DNA from: Diphasiastrum complanatum | Taxonomy: Eukaryota; Streptophyta; Lycopodiopsida; Lycopodiales; Lycopodiaceae | Reading direction: 5' to 3' | DNA length: 64,000 bases | Assembly (NCBI GenBank): GCA_029204225.1 | Contig: CM055108.1 | Location: 14,302,961 to 14,366,960, forward strand | Shown here: positions 9,840-22,361 of the stretch, piece by piece | Layout: the number at the start of each line of letters is the position of its first letter | How positions within the stretch are numbered: the first letter of the stretch is position 1 | Made by a program: the position numbers and the translations under genes | Notes under the pieces: generated by a model | What the model was told of the DNA's origin: nothing | Database searches by the model: none | The model's input: only the letters and a program-made list of their open reading frames with translations

Positions 9840-11366
9840 TGGTAAAGATATCTGCAACTTGCTCTTATGTAGGACAATAGATAAGCTCCATTTCACCACT
9901 CTAAATCTTCTCTCCGATGAAGTGTTGTAGAATCCTTCGTAACCATATTGCTTCACTTGCCGCACTAGTAGTAACTCGGTATTCTGCCTCTGTAGATGAT
10001 AATGTGATAGTAGGCTCCTTCTTTGAACTCAAGGAGATAGCACCAGAACCAAGACAAAAAACATAACCTATAGTAGATCTTCGGTCTTCCGCATCTCCAG
10101 CCCAATCAGCATCCACATATCCATGTAACTTCAAATCATCATGTCTCCCATAGAGAATACCAAACCTCAAAGTACCCTGGATATATCTAAGTATCCGCTT
10201 AGCAGCTCTCCAATGAATTTGCTTAGGCTTAGCCATAAACTAACTAACCATACTCACAGCATACGCAATATTTGGTCTCGGAGTAGTTAGATAGATTCAG
10301 CTTCAACAAGCTTTCCATATAGCGTCTCATCTACATCGTGATCCTCCTCAGCTTTAGTAAGCTTACATCCACTATCATATGGTGTAGAAATTAGGCTTGC
10401 ACTCTGACATATTAAACTTTTCAAGAATTTCATGAGCATACTTAGATTGAGAAATAAATAGCCCTTGTGCTACTCTCCATGCCTCAATCCCAAGAAAATA
10501 TTGTAGTGAACCAAGATCTTTCATGTCAAACTCCGATGAGAGATCTTTCTTGATACTCTGAATCATACTATGATCTGATCTTGTAATAATGAGATCATCC
10601 ACGTATATCACTACAATTACAATATGACCATCCTTGATCAAAACATAAAGTGTATGCTCTGAACTACTCCTCTAAAAGCCATACTCCTCAAAGTATGTTT
10701 CAATCCTCGTGTACCATGCCTTGGGTGCCTGCTTAAGTCCATATAATGCCTTGTCCAACTTCCTAACCTTATCTTCATGTCCTGCTACTATGTATCCCTC
10801 TGGCTGCTCCATGTAGACTTCCTCCTCTAGAAATCCATTCAAGAATGCACTCTTCACATCCATTTGTTGAATATCCCATCCAAACTAAGCTGCAAATGAT
10901 AAAGTTGTCCTCATAGTAGTAGACTTGGCAGCTGGTGCAAAAGTTTCTTCATAGTCAATCCCTTCCTGTTGAGCATAACCTTTTTGCCACCAATCTTGCC
11001 CTATTGTTCATCTATAGAACCATCTGATTTGTACTTAGTTATATAGACCCACTTGCATCCAATGGCCTTTTTACTTATAGGTAACAGAACAGGTATCCAA
11101 GTCTTGTTCTTCATGATTGAGTCATACTCCTCATCCATAGCTTTCCTCCAAATATCCTCTTTTTCAGCCTCTCTAAAAGTAGATGAATCCTTAGTTTCCA
11201 ACCCCCGTATGTGCAAAATGTACATCCCCATCTTCGTGATTATCTTCATGTCGATCTTGATCTTCATGATGATCCTCCTATCAATCCTAATCTTCATGTT
11301 GCTTTTCAAGCCTAGCCGATCTCCTAGTTCCATGCGTACTAGACTCTCCATGTTCCCTAATAACAT
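9840..11366 (-). pseudogene. Copia 1 pol: RT and RNase H, broken
   Basis: Reading right to left: integrase-RT linker and RT start (WRKAMDEEYDSIMKNKTW, then GCKWVYITKYKSDGSI), RT core ([31 protein letters not shown]), the catalytic box VIYVDDLIITRSD, SLQYFLGIEAW, then RNase H (YVDADWAGDAEDRRSTIGYV and LSSTEAEYRVTTSAASEA). The Ty1/copia YVDD motif is intact. The frame is broken several times (ORF breaks near 10,240-10,375, 10,641-10,672 and 10,863-11,000), so no full polyprotein can be made. Confidence 0.85.
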
Positions 11367-13068
11367 ACTCTCCCCCTTTGTCTAACAGAGTATCTTGACT
11401 TGTCTATCTGTTCCTATCTTAAACCATGTGAAATACTTGAACCCTTCACCCTTATTCTTGAGAAGATAGATCCATGTCTTCCTAGAATAGTCATCCACCA
11501 CCATGAAGTAACTTGCTCCCCCATAAGACTGAGCTCTCACACAAATCCATATGAACAAGTTCTAGAACATTTTTCGCCCTGAATGTACTAGACAAAAATT
11601 TCTTCATATGATGCTTGCCTAAGACACAACCTTCAAAAACGTTGTGATCAAAAAGAACTTGAGGAAAACCTGTAACCATGTTGTATTTCCTCAAGACTTG
11701 TAGACTTTTGTAATTCAGATGTCCAAACCTTGCGTGCCATAACTTACGCAATGATCCAATATCCGCAACACTTGCATGATCATCCACCACCCGAGCCTGA
11801 AGTATGTACAACCGTCCTGCAAGTATGCCCTCAGCTACTACTTCATTATCCTTCCTCTTGATGAGACACCGCTCTTCATCAAACTAAACCACCATGTGTT
11901 GCTTCGTAATAGTTGATACTGAGAGTAAGTTTTACTTGATTCCTGGTACATAAAGCACGTCCTTTATGTCTCTAATCTTCCCAGAAGGTAGTTGAACCTG
12001 TACTTTTCCAACTCCTTTATATTATATGTGTAGTCATCGCCCCAACTTCACATTTGACCCATCATCTAATTTTTGAAAATTAGATAGCCACTCCCGCGTA
12101 GGTGTCATATGCTTCGAAGCTCCTGAATCAATAAACCAACAATCTTCTTCCTTCGAGAAGCCACCACCAGAAGATGTTGATGCCGAAAACAACTCATAGT
12201 CCTCAAGATCCAAAGCACTTAATTTTGTATTAGATGCTTCTTCTTCTTCAATAAAATTCCCATCCTGCTTCTTCTTGAACTTGTTGTTCCAGTACTCCTT
12301 TGCATAATGCCCTGATTTGCCACAAACAAAGCAGTTTCCCTTTCGAACTACTTTCTTTCCATCTTTTGATCGATATGATTGATTCTCCTCCGTATCATGC
12401 TGCTTCTTCTTCTTTATCCCTAACCCTTCTTGGAACTTTGCTCTTGCTTCTTCGCCAGGAATGCTTGTTCTTTGACATCGTCCCTGTTGACAATATTTTG
12501 TTGTGTCATTTCTTCCTATAGTAAGACGGCATTCAACTCATCAAAAGAAGGCCTCCTCTCTCTTAATGATAGCATCATTACAAAGTTCTGACAAGCCAAA
12601 GGTAGACTATTAAGTACAATGGATACTAAGACTGAATCTTGAACACTTTCTCCAACCGCAATAAGTTGTCCTCTCAGATCTTTCACCCGAGTAAAGTAGT
12701 TTGTTACTGATTCACCCGTACCCATCTTCAATGTGTGTAGCTTATTAGTCAAGAACAAGATTCGTGACTGATTTACCGTCTCACACAAGTTCTTCAGTAT
12801 ATTCCAAGCCTCCTTGAGTCCAGCAGCAAATCTGATGTGAGGAATGATCATATCTCTAACTGAGAAGTTAATGATATGATGAGCTTTTCTTCTAAGTCTT
12901 TGATACTCTCACAACTCTGTCAGTATTAGGAGGTACTTCGACACCTGTGACAATTTCCCAATATTCTCGATCCTGGCGAATATTCTACATCTTGAACTTC
13001 CGTATACTGTAGTTTGTTCCATCTAGCTTGCTAGACTCCGGCAACACAGCGTCGTTCAATCCTGCCAT
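11367..13068 (-). pseudogene. Copia 1 gag, protease and integrase N-terminus, broken
   Basis: The gag start is readable at 13,068 (MAGLNDAVLPESSKLDGT), followed by a UBN2-type gag region at 12,516-12,851 (ILKNLCETVNQSRILFLTNK). A zinc knuckle CFVCGKSGHYAKEY lies near 12,295-12,345, with its last Cys replaced by Tyr. The protease motif WFIDSGASKHM is near 12,100-12,150. The pre-integrase HHCC zinc finger is LWHARFGHLNYKSL..CVLGKHHMKK at 11,600-11,760. Only a few integrase residues follow (RKTWIYLLKNKGEGFKYF), then the reading jumps to the RT linker: the integrase catalytic core is deleted. Confidence 0.85.
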
Positions 13069-13329
13069 TGTCAAATAGTAATACCGATTTGTAATGACTT
13101 TCAATAACCTGAATTGCACCAATCACTTGCAACTCAACCAGCAAACAGATTCAGCTTAGCAAAAAGATGCAGGTCAGTCTAGCGAACAGGTTGAGGTTCA
13201 CTCCAACAAACAATTGCAGTCACAAGTCTATAGTTCAATGATCCAACGTACAGATTCAGAAGGCAGCGAACAAACCTTCAGTACAGTGATCAAACAGCCA
13301 GCTAACAGATCTGTAGACAGCAGTGAACA
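13069..13329 (-). repeat. Copia 1 leader, part 1, with CAGCGAACAG-type repeats
   Basis: Untranslated leader upstream of gag, with many degenerate copies of a word like CAGCGAACAGATTCAG. Gypsy 1 is inserted at its right edge and the leader resumes at 17,947. The same repeated leader recurs at 33,501-33,957. Confidence 0.6.
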
Positions 13330-13783
13330 TGTTAGAGTCCAGTTACGACTCTATCATGACCTTGGCACGGCCGGTCACCTGAGGGCCTGAGGCCAAGTAT
13401 TGGCAAGGGCCAGTGATCGAGGAGGACATCAGTCCCAAGTTGGGACCGGTGCATCACGAGCAGTGACCCAGTGTGGCCGCCTGACAAGTTGTCAGAGATG
13501 CGGTGTGTCTTGACCATCGGGACCCTAGCCGTCAGTGACGAGATGCTAGCCGGCAAGTAGTCCGGGTGACCAAGAGGGTCACAAGTCTTTGGCGGGGCAC
13601 GGGGGTGGTACCCTATGAGTCACTCAGTATTCACAGGTCACAGGGGCTAGGCATGCCAAGTGGACTGATCACCCACAGGTGGATGCCATGTGCCAGTTGA
13701 CGGGAATAGCAGGAAGAACGACTCAAGGAGGGCGTGCCTATGGTTGGGAGGTTGATTCTACACACCGGCTTCTAGGATTCACG
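13330..13783 (+). repeat. Gypsy 1 5' LTR
   Basis: Matches 17495-17946 over its whole length. Starts TGTTAGAGTCC; shared sequence ends at 13783. It contains GACCAAGAGGGTCAC and GGTGGTACCCTATGAGTCAC. No obvious TATA box was seen. Confidence 0.85.
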
Positions 13784-13812
13784 TTGCTCTTCCATCACCA
13801 CCACCCAACCCT

Positions 13813-14157
13813 GTGCTTAGTCCTGTCCATAATCCACCTACAATGGTTGTGCGTTCGCCTGCTGGTACTTCCCCTTCTGTGCAAGCTCGCATGGATAGTG
13901 TGGAAAAGACCGTCGCAGAGATGCGAGCAATGATGGTAGCTGGTGGTTATGCGTCATTCTCGCAGTATGCTCCACCTTATCCGTCTTCTGTTGTTCGTCC
14001 TATGTTACCTCCACCCTATCCAGAAGACAGATATTAAACCTACCCGTTTCGCTGGAAACACTCCCCAACGCAAAACTGATATCGTAGATCAGTGGTTGCA
14101 TAAGTGGGAGAAGTATTTTGATTTGAAACGGTCCCCAACTGATGATCTGATTACCGG
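13813..14157 (+). pseudogene. Gypsy 1 gag fragment
   Basis: Two overlapping frames give MDSVEKTVAEMRAMM, a proline-rich stretch, then TRFAGNTPQRKTDIVDQW and LHKWEKYFDLKRSP. This is the start of a gypsy gag capsid domain (F.G..P....DQWL..WEKYF). It breaks off and fuses to the protease C-terminus at about 14,158, so most of gag including the zinc knuckle is missing. Confidence 0.65.
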
Positions 14158-17100
14158 TATACTGTTGAGATGCCAGATGGTAAGGGAACAGAGGTTTGGG
14201 ATGAAAGAATCTCTCGAGCGTCTTTGTCTATTTAGATGTATACCGAGAAGTTAGATTTTGAAATCACTAAACTAGCTAAGTTTGATATTGTACTTGGTAA
14301 GCGGTGGCATGCAAGTAAGCAGCCCGCTATAGATTTTAAATCACATGTGTATAAGTTCGGGCATGAGGGTATGTCTCATGTCTTAAAGGGGGAGAGACCA
14401 TCTGTTGAGGGTCCTCTTGTTACCTATATGCAAATAAAGAGAATGGAGATTCAGTATTTGTGGTTGTGTTATGTGAATGTTGATTCCAGTTTTGATTCTT
14501 ATGTTGGTAATAATCAGATAAGCACACTCACTAATAAACCACAAGAAGCTTCATTTACTTTTGCATCCCTTAGTGCACATGTATTTGCATTACAGTCTAG
14601 ATGTGACCCAGCAAGTGAGTTGGAGAAGTCCATCCGCACGCAGTTCAAACACGTGCTAATTAGAAATATGCCAGAGGGATTGCCGCCTAGTCGGAACGTT
14701 GATCATCGTATTGAGCTTGTTCCAGGGGCAAGTCCGGTATGTAGGCCTCCTTATAGGATGAGCCTAAAAGAGGAAGAGGAAGTCAGAAAGATGTTGGAGG
14801 AGTATCTCAAGTTGGGGTACATCCGTCCAAGTTATTCACCTTTCGCCTCTCCTATTTTACTTGTTAAGAAAAAGGATGGTAGTTTCTGGATGTGTGTAGA
14901 TTACAGGGGATTGAATAAGATCATTGTAAAGCACAGGTATCCGATGCCCAGGATTGATGATCTACTGGATGCGTTGCAAGGTGCAACCATTTTCAGTAAG
15001 ATAGATCTCAAAAGTGGATACCATCAAATACGGATTCGAGATGAAGACGTCCAGAAGACGGCCTTCCGAACCCGTTTCGGTCATTATGAATTTTGGGTTA
15101 TGCCATTTGGGTTAACCAATGCCCCAGCCACGTTCATGATGCTCATGAACGATGTCTTGCGAGACTATATGGGCAAGTTTGTCGTCGATTTTATTGACGA
15201 TATATTGGTTTTAGTAAAGTGGTTGATGAGCATGAGATTCATCTCAAGACCGTTTTGGGCAAGTTACAAGCTTCTATCTTGTATGCCAATGCTCAGAAGA
15301 CAAAGTTGTGTAAGACTCGTGTTGAGTATTTGGGTCACGTAGTGACAGCTGAGGGTATTTCGGTTGATCCAGCCAAGGTGGCTGTGGTTAAGAAGTGGCC
15401 GAGGCCTACCGATATACGCCAATTACAATCTTTCTTAGGCTTTTGTAAGTTCTACCGGCGGTTCGTTAGGAATTATTCCTGGATAACTGCTCCTTTAACG
15501 GACCAGTTAAGGAAAAACAACATTGTGGTTCGATGGGATGCTAAAGCTCAGCAACGTTATGAAAACTTGAAGGAGTCTATGGCCACGGCTCCAGTTCTCA
15601 AGATTGTGGATACCCAGAAAGCTTTTGACCTAGAGACGGATGCAAGTGGCATTGCCGTAGGTGCAGTGTTGGGCCAAGAGAGTACACCAGTAGCCTTTGA
15701 AAGTAAGAAGTTGACACCAGCTCAACAGAGATATCCTACACACGAGCAAGAGCTGTATGCGATTATACATGCGCTCAAGGTGTGGAGACATTATTTATAT
15801 GGCGCCGAGTTTTATGTGTACACAGATCATCATACTTTAAGGTATTTTTGCACTCAGCCAGATTTGAAGGGCCGCCAAGCTCGGTGGGCCGAGCTGATGT
15901 AGGAATTTCATTTGGAAATTCGCTTTCGAAGAGGGAAGGAAAATGTGGTCGCTGATGCACTATCTCGTATATTGCATCAGATGAGCTTTATTGTGGTTGC
16001 CAGTGGTCTCATGGAGGAGATTAAGAAGGCTCAAGAAAAGGACCCGCATTGTCAGCGTGTGTGGCCTAATGCGCGCAAGGTAGTCGACCAAACGGAAGAG
16101 TCAGTCGAGGCTGTCGCTTCCGTAGAGGCACACACCAGTACATATTTAACATACACCGTCAAGGATGGTATGTTATTGAGAAATGGAAAAGTTTTCGTGC
16201 CAGACGTGAAGGATCTTCGTCGTAAGATGCCATGATAGTCCCTGCGCAGGGCACCCTGGTATTGATAAGACCAGTGAGCTTTTGAGAAGGCATTATTTCT
16301 GGCCACGATTGCAACGGGATGTAAGAGAGTATGTCCAACGTTGCACGGCTTGTCAGGTGAACAAGGCCAAGAGAGTAAGTCCTCCGGGCTTGCTACATCC
16401 ACTTGAGATACCTGCAGGAAGGTGGGAAAGCATCTCTATGGATTTGTTGGGCTACCCAAGACCCAAAATGGATTCAATTCCGTTATGGTAGTGGTAGACA
16501 GGTTTTCCAAGATGGCTCATTTCATCGCAACGACCAAGAAGGTCACAGCTCCGCAAGTGGCTGAGTTGTTTATTCAGAATATTGTCAGGTTCATGGTCTT
16601 CCGAAGTCCATAGTTTCTGACAGGGATCCCAAGTTTAAAGGAAATTTCTGGATTGAGGTGTTCGCCAAGTTGGGAACACAGTTGCGGATGAGTAGCTCTG
16701 AGCATCCTCAGACGGATGGCCAGACAGAGCGAGTGAATCAGATCTTGGAAGATATGCTTAGGGCATATGTGAGTATTACGCAAACAGACTGGGTAAAGCA
16801 TTTACCGCTATTGGAGTTCGCGTACAATGATAAGAGACATGCGTCCACTGGATTGAGTCCATTTGAGCTCAATTATGGTTTCAGGCCACTGAGTCCTGCA
16901 ATCATAGGGATTCCGCATAGGGTACCTAGTGCTGTAGAGTTTTTGGCTCAGATGCAGCAGAAGCTAGAGTTGGCACGAGATAACTTGTCCAAAGCTGTAG
17001 CTAGGGCAGAGAGTTATGCTTGTGAGAACCGTACCTATCGGGAATTTGAGAATGGAGATTGGGTGTATTTACTAGTCCCTTCGAAGTCGAAGGTGCTACG

Positions 17101-17473
17101 CACAGGAAAGTGCACCAAGTTATCTCCTAGGTATTGTGGACCATGGTTGATTATTAAGAAGGTGAGCCATGTAGCTTATAAGCTACAGCTACCTGTTGGA
17201 TGCAAGGTGCATCCAGTATTCCATGTTACCAAACTGAAGAAATGTTTGCACGATGGCGATAGCCTGGTGGAAGGTCTAATGTCTCTTGAGGAGAAAGACA
17301 CCACAGGTTATGGGCCAGACAGAATCCTAGATCGAAGGGAGCGACGATTGCGGAATCGTCTCCTTCAAGAGTATCTAGTAACCTGGAAAGGGCATCCGTT
17401 GTCAGATGCTTACTGGGAGACGCGACAGGCGTTGCAGAAGTCTTACCCAAAGTTTGTCAGCGAGGACCGATGA
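14158..17473 (+). pseudogene. Gypsy 1 pol: protease C-terminus, RT, RNase H, integrase, chromodomain-like tail
   Basis: Order: protease C-terminal part (TVEMPDGKGTEVWDERIS, then [16 protein letters not shown], without the DTG site); RT ([67 protein letters not shown], catalytic FIDDIL); a frameshift near 15,215; RNase H (ETDASGIAVGAVLG, YTDHHTLRYF) with a stop at 15,901; integrase zinc finger (CTACQVNKAK) and core (VVVDRFSKMAHF, SDRDPKFKGNFW, EHPQTDGQTERVNQ), broken near 16,490-16,660; and a C-terminal DRRERRLRNRLLQEYLVTWK with WETRQ resembling a chromodomain. At least three disruptions. Confidence 0.9.
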
Positions 17474-17480
17474 CTTGCCA

Positions 17481-17494
17481 GAGGAGGGAAGGAT
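17481..17494 (+). promoter_or_regulatory. Gypsy 1 polypurine tract
   Basis: GAGGAGGGAAGGAT directly precedes the 3' LTR start TGTTAGAG. Confidence 0.8.
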
Positions 17495-17946
17495 TGTTAG
17501 AGTCCAGTTACGACTCTATCATGACCTTGGCACGGCCGGTCACCTGAGGGCCTGAGGCCAAGTATTGGCAAGGGCCAGTGAGCGAGGAGGACATCAGTCC
17601 CAAGTTGGGACCGGTGCGTCACGAGCAGTGACCCGGTGTGGCCGCCTGACAAGTTGTCAGAGATGCGGTGTGTCTTGACCGTCGGACCTAGCCGTCGGTG
17701 ACGAGATGCTAGCCGGCAAGTAGTCGGGGTGACCAAGAGGGTCACAGGTCTTCGGCGGAGGACGGGGGTGGTACCCTATGAGTCACTCAGTATTCACAGG
17801 TCACAGGGGCTAGGCATGCCAAGTGGACTGATCACCCACAGGTGGATGCCATGTGCCAATTGACGGGAATAGCAGGTAGAAGGACTCAAGGAGGGGGTAA
17901 CTATGGTTGGGAGGTTGATTCTACACACCGGCTTCTAGGATTCACG
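17495..17946 (+). repeat. Gypsy 1 3' LTR
   Basis: Second copy of the LTR at 13330-13783. After 17,946 the copia 1 leader resumes (cagcaatcaaacaaccagcg). Confidence 0.85.
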
Positions 17947-18289
17947 AGCTTGGAGAAACTGGCTTGTGACAGAACAGATTTGCAGTTCAGCAATCAAACA
18001 ACCAGCGAACAGTTGCAGTAGGCAACTAACGGGTCTGCAGGCAGTAACAGCATCGAACAGGTCTACAGGCAGTGAACAAGTTCAGTAGACAAGCAGCGAA
18101 CAGATTCAGCTATTCTCCAGCCTACTACCTATCTTCGACAATCCGATCTCCTCCTAGAAGATCCACGTTGTAAACATAACAATGTTGACTCCACATGCAG
18201 CTTTGGTTCCACCAATTATTCTTCTTGCAACCCTGCAAACAATCTCTCTCTCTCACCTTTGGATCTTGACAGCTCCACGGTCACATAGA
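17947..18289 (-). repeat. Copia 1 leader, part 2
   Basis: Continuation of the leader seen before 13,330, with more CAGCGAACAG-type words (18,000-18,115). Then comes 'gttgactccacatgcagctt' and 'cttgcaaccctgcaaa', which also sit just inside the LTR of the copia element at 36.3 kb. The primer-binding site is not recognisable here. Confidence 0.6.
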
Positions 18290-18452
18290 GATTAAGAATT
18301 GAGCAAAGCTCTAAAACACCGGAATGCAATTCTAGTGGGGTGCCAGCCTACCTATATACTTTCTCTAATCTATGTGAAAAGCTAAAAGCCTAAAGCAAAT
18401 AGCAAAGAAAAAAGCTAATTGCTCAAAATACTACCTATATTGGGTAAAGACC
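18290..18452 (-). repeat. Copia 1 5' LTR, left fragment
   Basis: 'agagattaagaattgagcaa', 'ctaatctatgtgaaaagcta' and 'ctacctatattgggtaaaga' match the LTR at 36,344-36,753 in the same orientation. It is cut by gypsy 2 after the target site AGACC and resumes at 23,969. Its left boundary is approximate. Confidence 0.7.
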
Positions 18453-19109
18453 TGTCAGACTCCCTCTCTGATCTTCTCTTCAAACCCTTGCTAATTTCCT
18501 GCACATACAAGCATCAAATTACTTCTAACACAAGATGGAGCTGCCTGCCTTGTCTCCTCCCAGCCTTTGTTGCATAGATTATGATCCTGAGTGCCTCTCT
18601 CTAGGCTCGCTTATCCAAAATCCTCAAGCACCCCTTAACCCTGACCCTTCCTAAATCTCGACACATGGCCAACTCCATGCACAGTCGACACTTGCCACTT
18701 GGCAATACTCTGACACATAGGCAAGTGAGTAGGCTGACATGTGTCACTCATCCATTGGACCAAATGTCCCACTGGGCATGTGACACGTGTCATGTTTGAC
18801 CGGTCAACCCTGAAATGTGTCACTCATTCACTAAACCAAGTGTCCCAGTGAGCATATGACGTGTCGCGTTGACTAGTCAACTCTCCTACTTTTTAAGAGG
18901 TCAGTCCAGCCACTCCGAATTAATGACCCAGTACCCTATACCCAAGCAACATGCGACTCTGAGGCTCAGAAACATCATTAACAACTTTATTTACATTTCT
19001 GTTACAAAAGTCACCACAGGCCGGTGACTTAGCCATTTATGTATTTACAAGAAGTACATCTATAAGTAAAAACAGTAAACAACCGGGACAGGGAGTAAAA
19101 GCTGTAACA
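18453..19109 (-). repeat. Gypsy 2 3' LTR
   Basis: 657 bp, TG...CA ended. It preserves an uninterrupted site (CCCAAGCAACATGCGA near 18,951-18,966) at the place where the other LTR carries a solo copia LTR. Confidence 0.9.
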
Positions 19110-19124
19110 TCCCTTCCCCCCTCA
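19110..19124 (-). promoter_or_regulatory. Gypsy 2 polypurine tract
   Basis: The minus strand reads GAGGGGGGAAGGGA immediately upstream of the 3' LTR. Confidence 0.8.
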
Positions 19125-19184
19125 GGTAACATCGTCCGCGATGGCAAAGCTAGGGTACTGTGCACACAGACTGTGCGCGGTCTC

Positions 19185-22100
19185 CTAGGTAGCATCAGAA
19201 AGAGGCCTGCCATGCCAAGCGACCAAGTACTCACGGATCAGACGGTTGCGTAAACGCCTCTCCCGCCTATCCAATACCCCCGCTGGCCCATGGGTTACTT
19301 CTCCCTGCTCCTGGAATGCAAACAAACCATCAGACAACAAGTTATCACCACTATGTGAAACCCGTTTCAATCTAGAAACATGAAATACAGAATGCACTTC
19401 ACAAGTTTTAGGATAATCTAGCTTATCTAGCATAAATCCATAAGTAAGCTCGAAAGGACTCATCTTAGTACTCACATTTTTCTTGTCATTGTAAGCAAAC
19501 TCCAAGAGTGGCAAGTACTTCTCCCACAGAGTTTGCTTATCCCCAACAAATGCCCTAAGCATATCCTCTAAGGTCTGGTTGACTCTCTCAGTTTGGCCAT
19601 CCGTTTCAGGATGCTCCGTACTGCTCATTCTCAATTGGACTTCAAGTTTGGCCATAACTGCAGTCCAAAAGTTTCCAATGAATCGAGTATCCCTGTCAGA
19701 CACTATGGATACGGTAATCCATGAAGTCTGAACACATGCTCGATAAACAAATTAGCTACTCCAACCGCATCAATCTTTTTACGCGTTGGAATAAAATGAG
19801 CCATTTTCATGAGTCTGTCAACTACGACCAAGATAGAATCATGCTGCAACTGCGTGCGAGGCAAGTTGGTGACAAAATCCATTGGAGATACTCTCCCATC
19901 TTCCTTCTGACACGGGTAGTGGGTGTAAAACTCCACAAGGTTTAATCCTTTCAGCTTTAGTGACTTGGCACTTCAAACAGTGCGTCACGTAATGGTCAAC
20001 ATCTTTTTTAAGCTTAGGCCACCAGAAGTTACGTAAGATCAACTCGAAATGAGAAGTTTGTCATTTCTCCTGATCATACCATCTTCTATGGTATATCTAA
20101 GGTAAGTGTGAGTCAAGAGACCATAACTCTCATCCTGAGATTCTACTTGTGCAAGATTTGCCTCCCTCACAATTCCTTGAAAATGAGGATCCTCTTGTTG
20201 AGCTTGTCTAGTCTCAGCAATCAGGTCATTTTCTATGACCACAAAAGACATCTGATACAATATCCGAGATAATGCATCAGCCACACGATTTTCGGCACCT
20301 TTTTTGTACCGAATTTCCATGTGAAATTCTTGCATCAACTCAACCCACCTGGCTTGCCGCCCTCTTAGGTCCGGCTGGTTGCAAAAATATCTCAAAGTGT
20401 TATGGTCGGTGTACACATAGAATTCCGCACCATACAAATAATGCCTCCATGCCTTCAAAGCATGGATAATGGCAAACAACTCTTTCTCATGAGTTGGATA
20501 ATTCTTCTGTGCAGGGTTGAGCTTCTTGCTCTCAAAGGCCACAAGCCTACCCTCTTGCATCAGAACTGCCCCAACGGCAATGTCACTTGCATCCGTTTCT
20601 ACAACAATGGTTTTTGAGGGTCAACAATTTTTAAAGTGACAAAGTCAGCCACAGCTTGTTTCAAAGCATCGAAACTTCGCTGCTGAACTTCCGTCCACTC
20701 TTTCCATTTATTTTTCTGTAACATATCGGTCAATGTTGCAGCTACGTGTGAATTATTCTTCACACCTTTACGATAAAACACAGCCAACCCTAGAAAGCTT
20801 CTTAGTGCCGTCAAGTCTGTAGGAACAGGCTAGGCAAGAAGAACAGCAACTTTTTGTGGATCCGGTTTTATTCCATCTGCTGACACTATAAAACCCAAAT
20901 ATGTTATTTCTTTTTTAAACAATTCACTTTTTTTATCATTAGCGAACAATGTATTTTCCCTCAAAGTTGATAACACAGTTCTTCGGTGATTAACATGCAT
21001 AGCATCACCACAACTGTAAACAAGTATGTCATCAACAAAATTAACCACAAACTTGCCCATAAACGGTCTAAGCACATCGTTCATTAACATCATAAATGTT
21101 GCAGGGGCATTAGTCAATCCAAAGGGCATAACTAAAATTCATAGTGTCCAAAACGAGTCCGGAAGGCACTTTTATGCACATCCTCTTCTCGAACTCTCAC
21201 CTGGTGATAACCACTCTTTAGGTCAATTTTGCTAAACACTGTAGCACCATGGAGGGCATCCAAAAGATCATCTATACGTGGCATAGGATATCGATGCTTA
21301 ACAGTAATCTTGTTTAAGCCTCGATAGTCCAAACACATTCTCCAAGACCCATCCTTCTTTTTTACCAGAATGATCGAAGAGGCAAAGGGGGAGAAGCTAG
21401 GTCTTACTTGCCCCTTGGCAAGATAGTCCTCAATCATGCTTCTGACCTCTTCCTCCTCTTTCAGACTCATTCTATAAGGTGGTCTATTAACAAGAGATGA
21501 TCCAGGAATTAACTCGATTCTATGCTCCACATTTCTCTTAGGAGGTAAAATAGATGGAAGTTCATTCGTGAACACATCTAGAAACTCCTCCCTAATTTGG
21601 CGATTTAGGTTCTTAGTAAGATTAGTTTGTTCTTGACATACATCAAACTCATTAGCAGAAACAGACATATCATACAAAAAACAAACATACATGCACTTAC
21701 ACTGAACCTTACACAACTGCGTTGTCGCGATCAAAGGTCCTGGAGGCATATCAGGCTCTCCACGCAGGGAGTGAATCCTACCATCGTGCTGGAACTCATA
21801 CACATGAGTATCCCAAGCGATGTAGGGTTTCTTAGCCACAAGCCAACAAATTCCAAGCACCACATCAAAGCAAGCCAAACGAGTAATCTCAAAATCTAAC
21901 TCCTCAGTAAAGCTCTCAATGGTTAGAGGCGTACCCACAACCCTAGCATCCCACACTTCCGCACCCTTTCCATCAGCCATTTCGACTGTGTACTGGTACA
22001 GGGATGGTTGTGTGCTCACTCTCAACCGTTTAATCAAAGCGGAGTTAATGACGTTATGTGAGGACCCAGTGTCAAATAGAATCAAAACATCTCCACCACA

Positions 22101-22361
22101 CAGTTGTCCACGCATAACAATCAAAGAAGTGCAAGGAAACTGATACCCGTGTTGTGCCGCTCTTGACAACTGTGGCAAAGGAACTGAGTCCACCTTCCGA
22201 ATCACCGACACGTTCATTAACCGTGGAACATCAGGAGGTTCTTCTTGTCTCAATTCCTCAATTTTCATAGGATCTGCCTCCTCAACTTGCAAACTGTAGG
22301 TGGTCCATGAGGGATTGCGAGAACACTCCTTCCACCTATGCCGCCCTAGACACCAAAACAA
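19185..22361 (-). pseudogene. Gypsy 2 pol: protease, RT, RNase H, integrase, chromodomain-like tail
   Basis: Right to left: retropepsin with intact active site ([22 protein letters not shown]); RT ([54 protein letters not shown]; a stop after FGHYEF at 21,132; [20 protein letters not shown]; catalytic FVDDIL); RNase H (YPTHEKELFAIIHALKAW, YTDHNTLRYF, VADALSRIL); integrase zinc finger ([11 protein letters not shown]) and core ([42 protein letters not shown]); and a tail with DRRERRLRNRLIREYLVAW. Breaks near 21,130, 20,830, 20,600, 20,040 and 19,700 preclude a full polyprotein. Less decayed than most elements here. Confidence 0.92.

Larger units (their letters stand above)
13330..17946 (+). mobile_element. 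Ty3/gypsy element 1 (chromovirus-like), nested in copia 1 leader
   Basis: Two LTRs of about 452-454 bp (13330-13783 and 17495-17946) start TGTTAGAGTCCAGTTACG and share their last bases ...AGGATTCACG. They are nearly identical, differing by small indels and substitutions (e.g. GACCATCGGGACCC versus GACCGTCGGACC). Between them are gag, remnants of protease, RT, RNase H, integrase and a chromodomain-like tail, then a polypurine tract. A deletion removed the zinc knuckle and protease active site. No canonical primer-binding site follows the 5' LTR and no clean target duplication was found, so the 5' end is probably altered. Confidence 0.85.
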
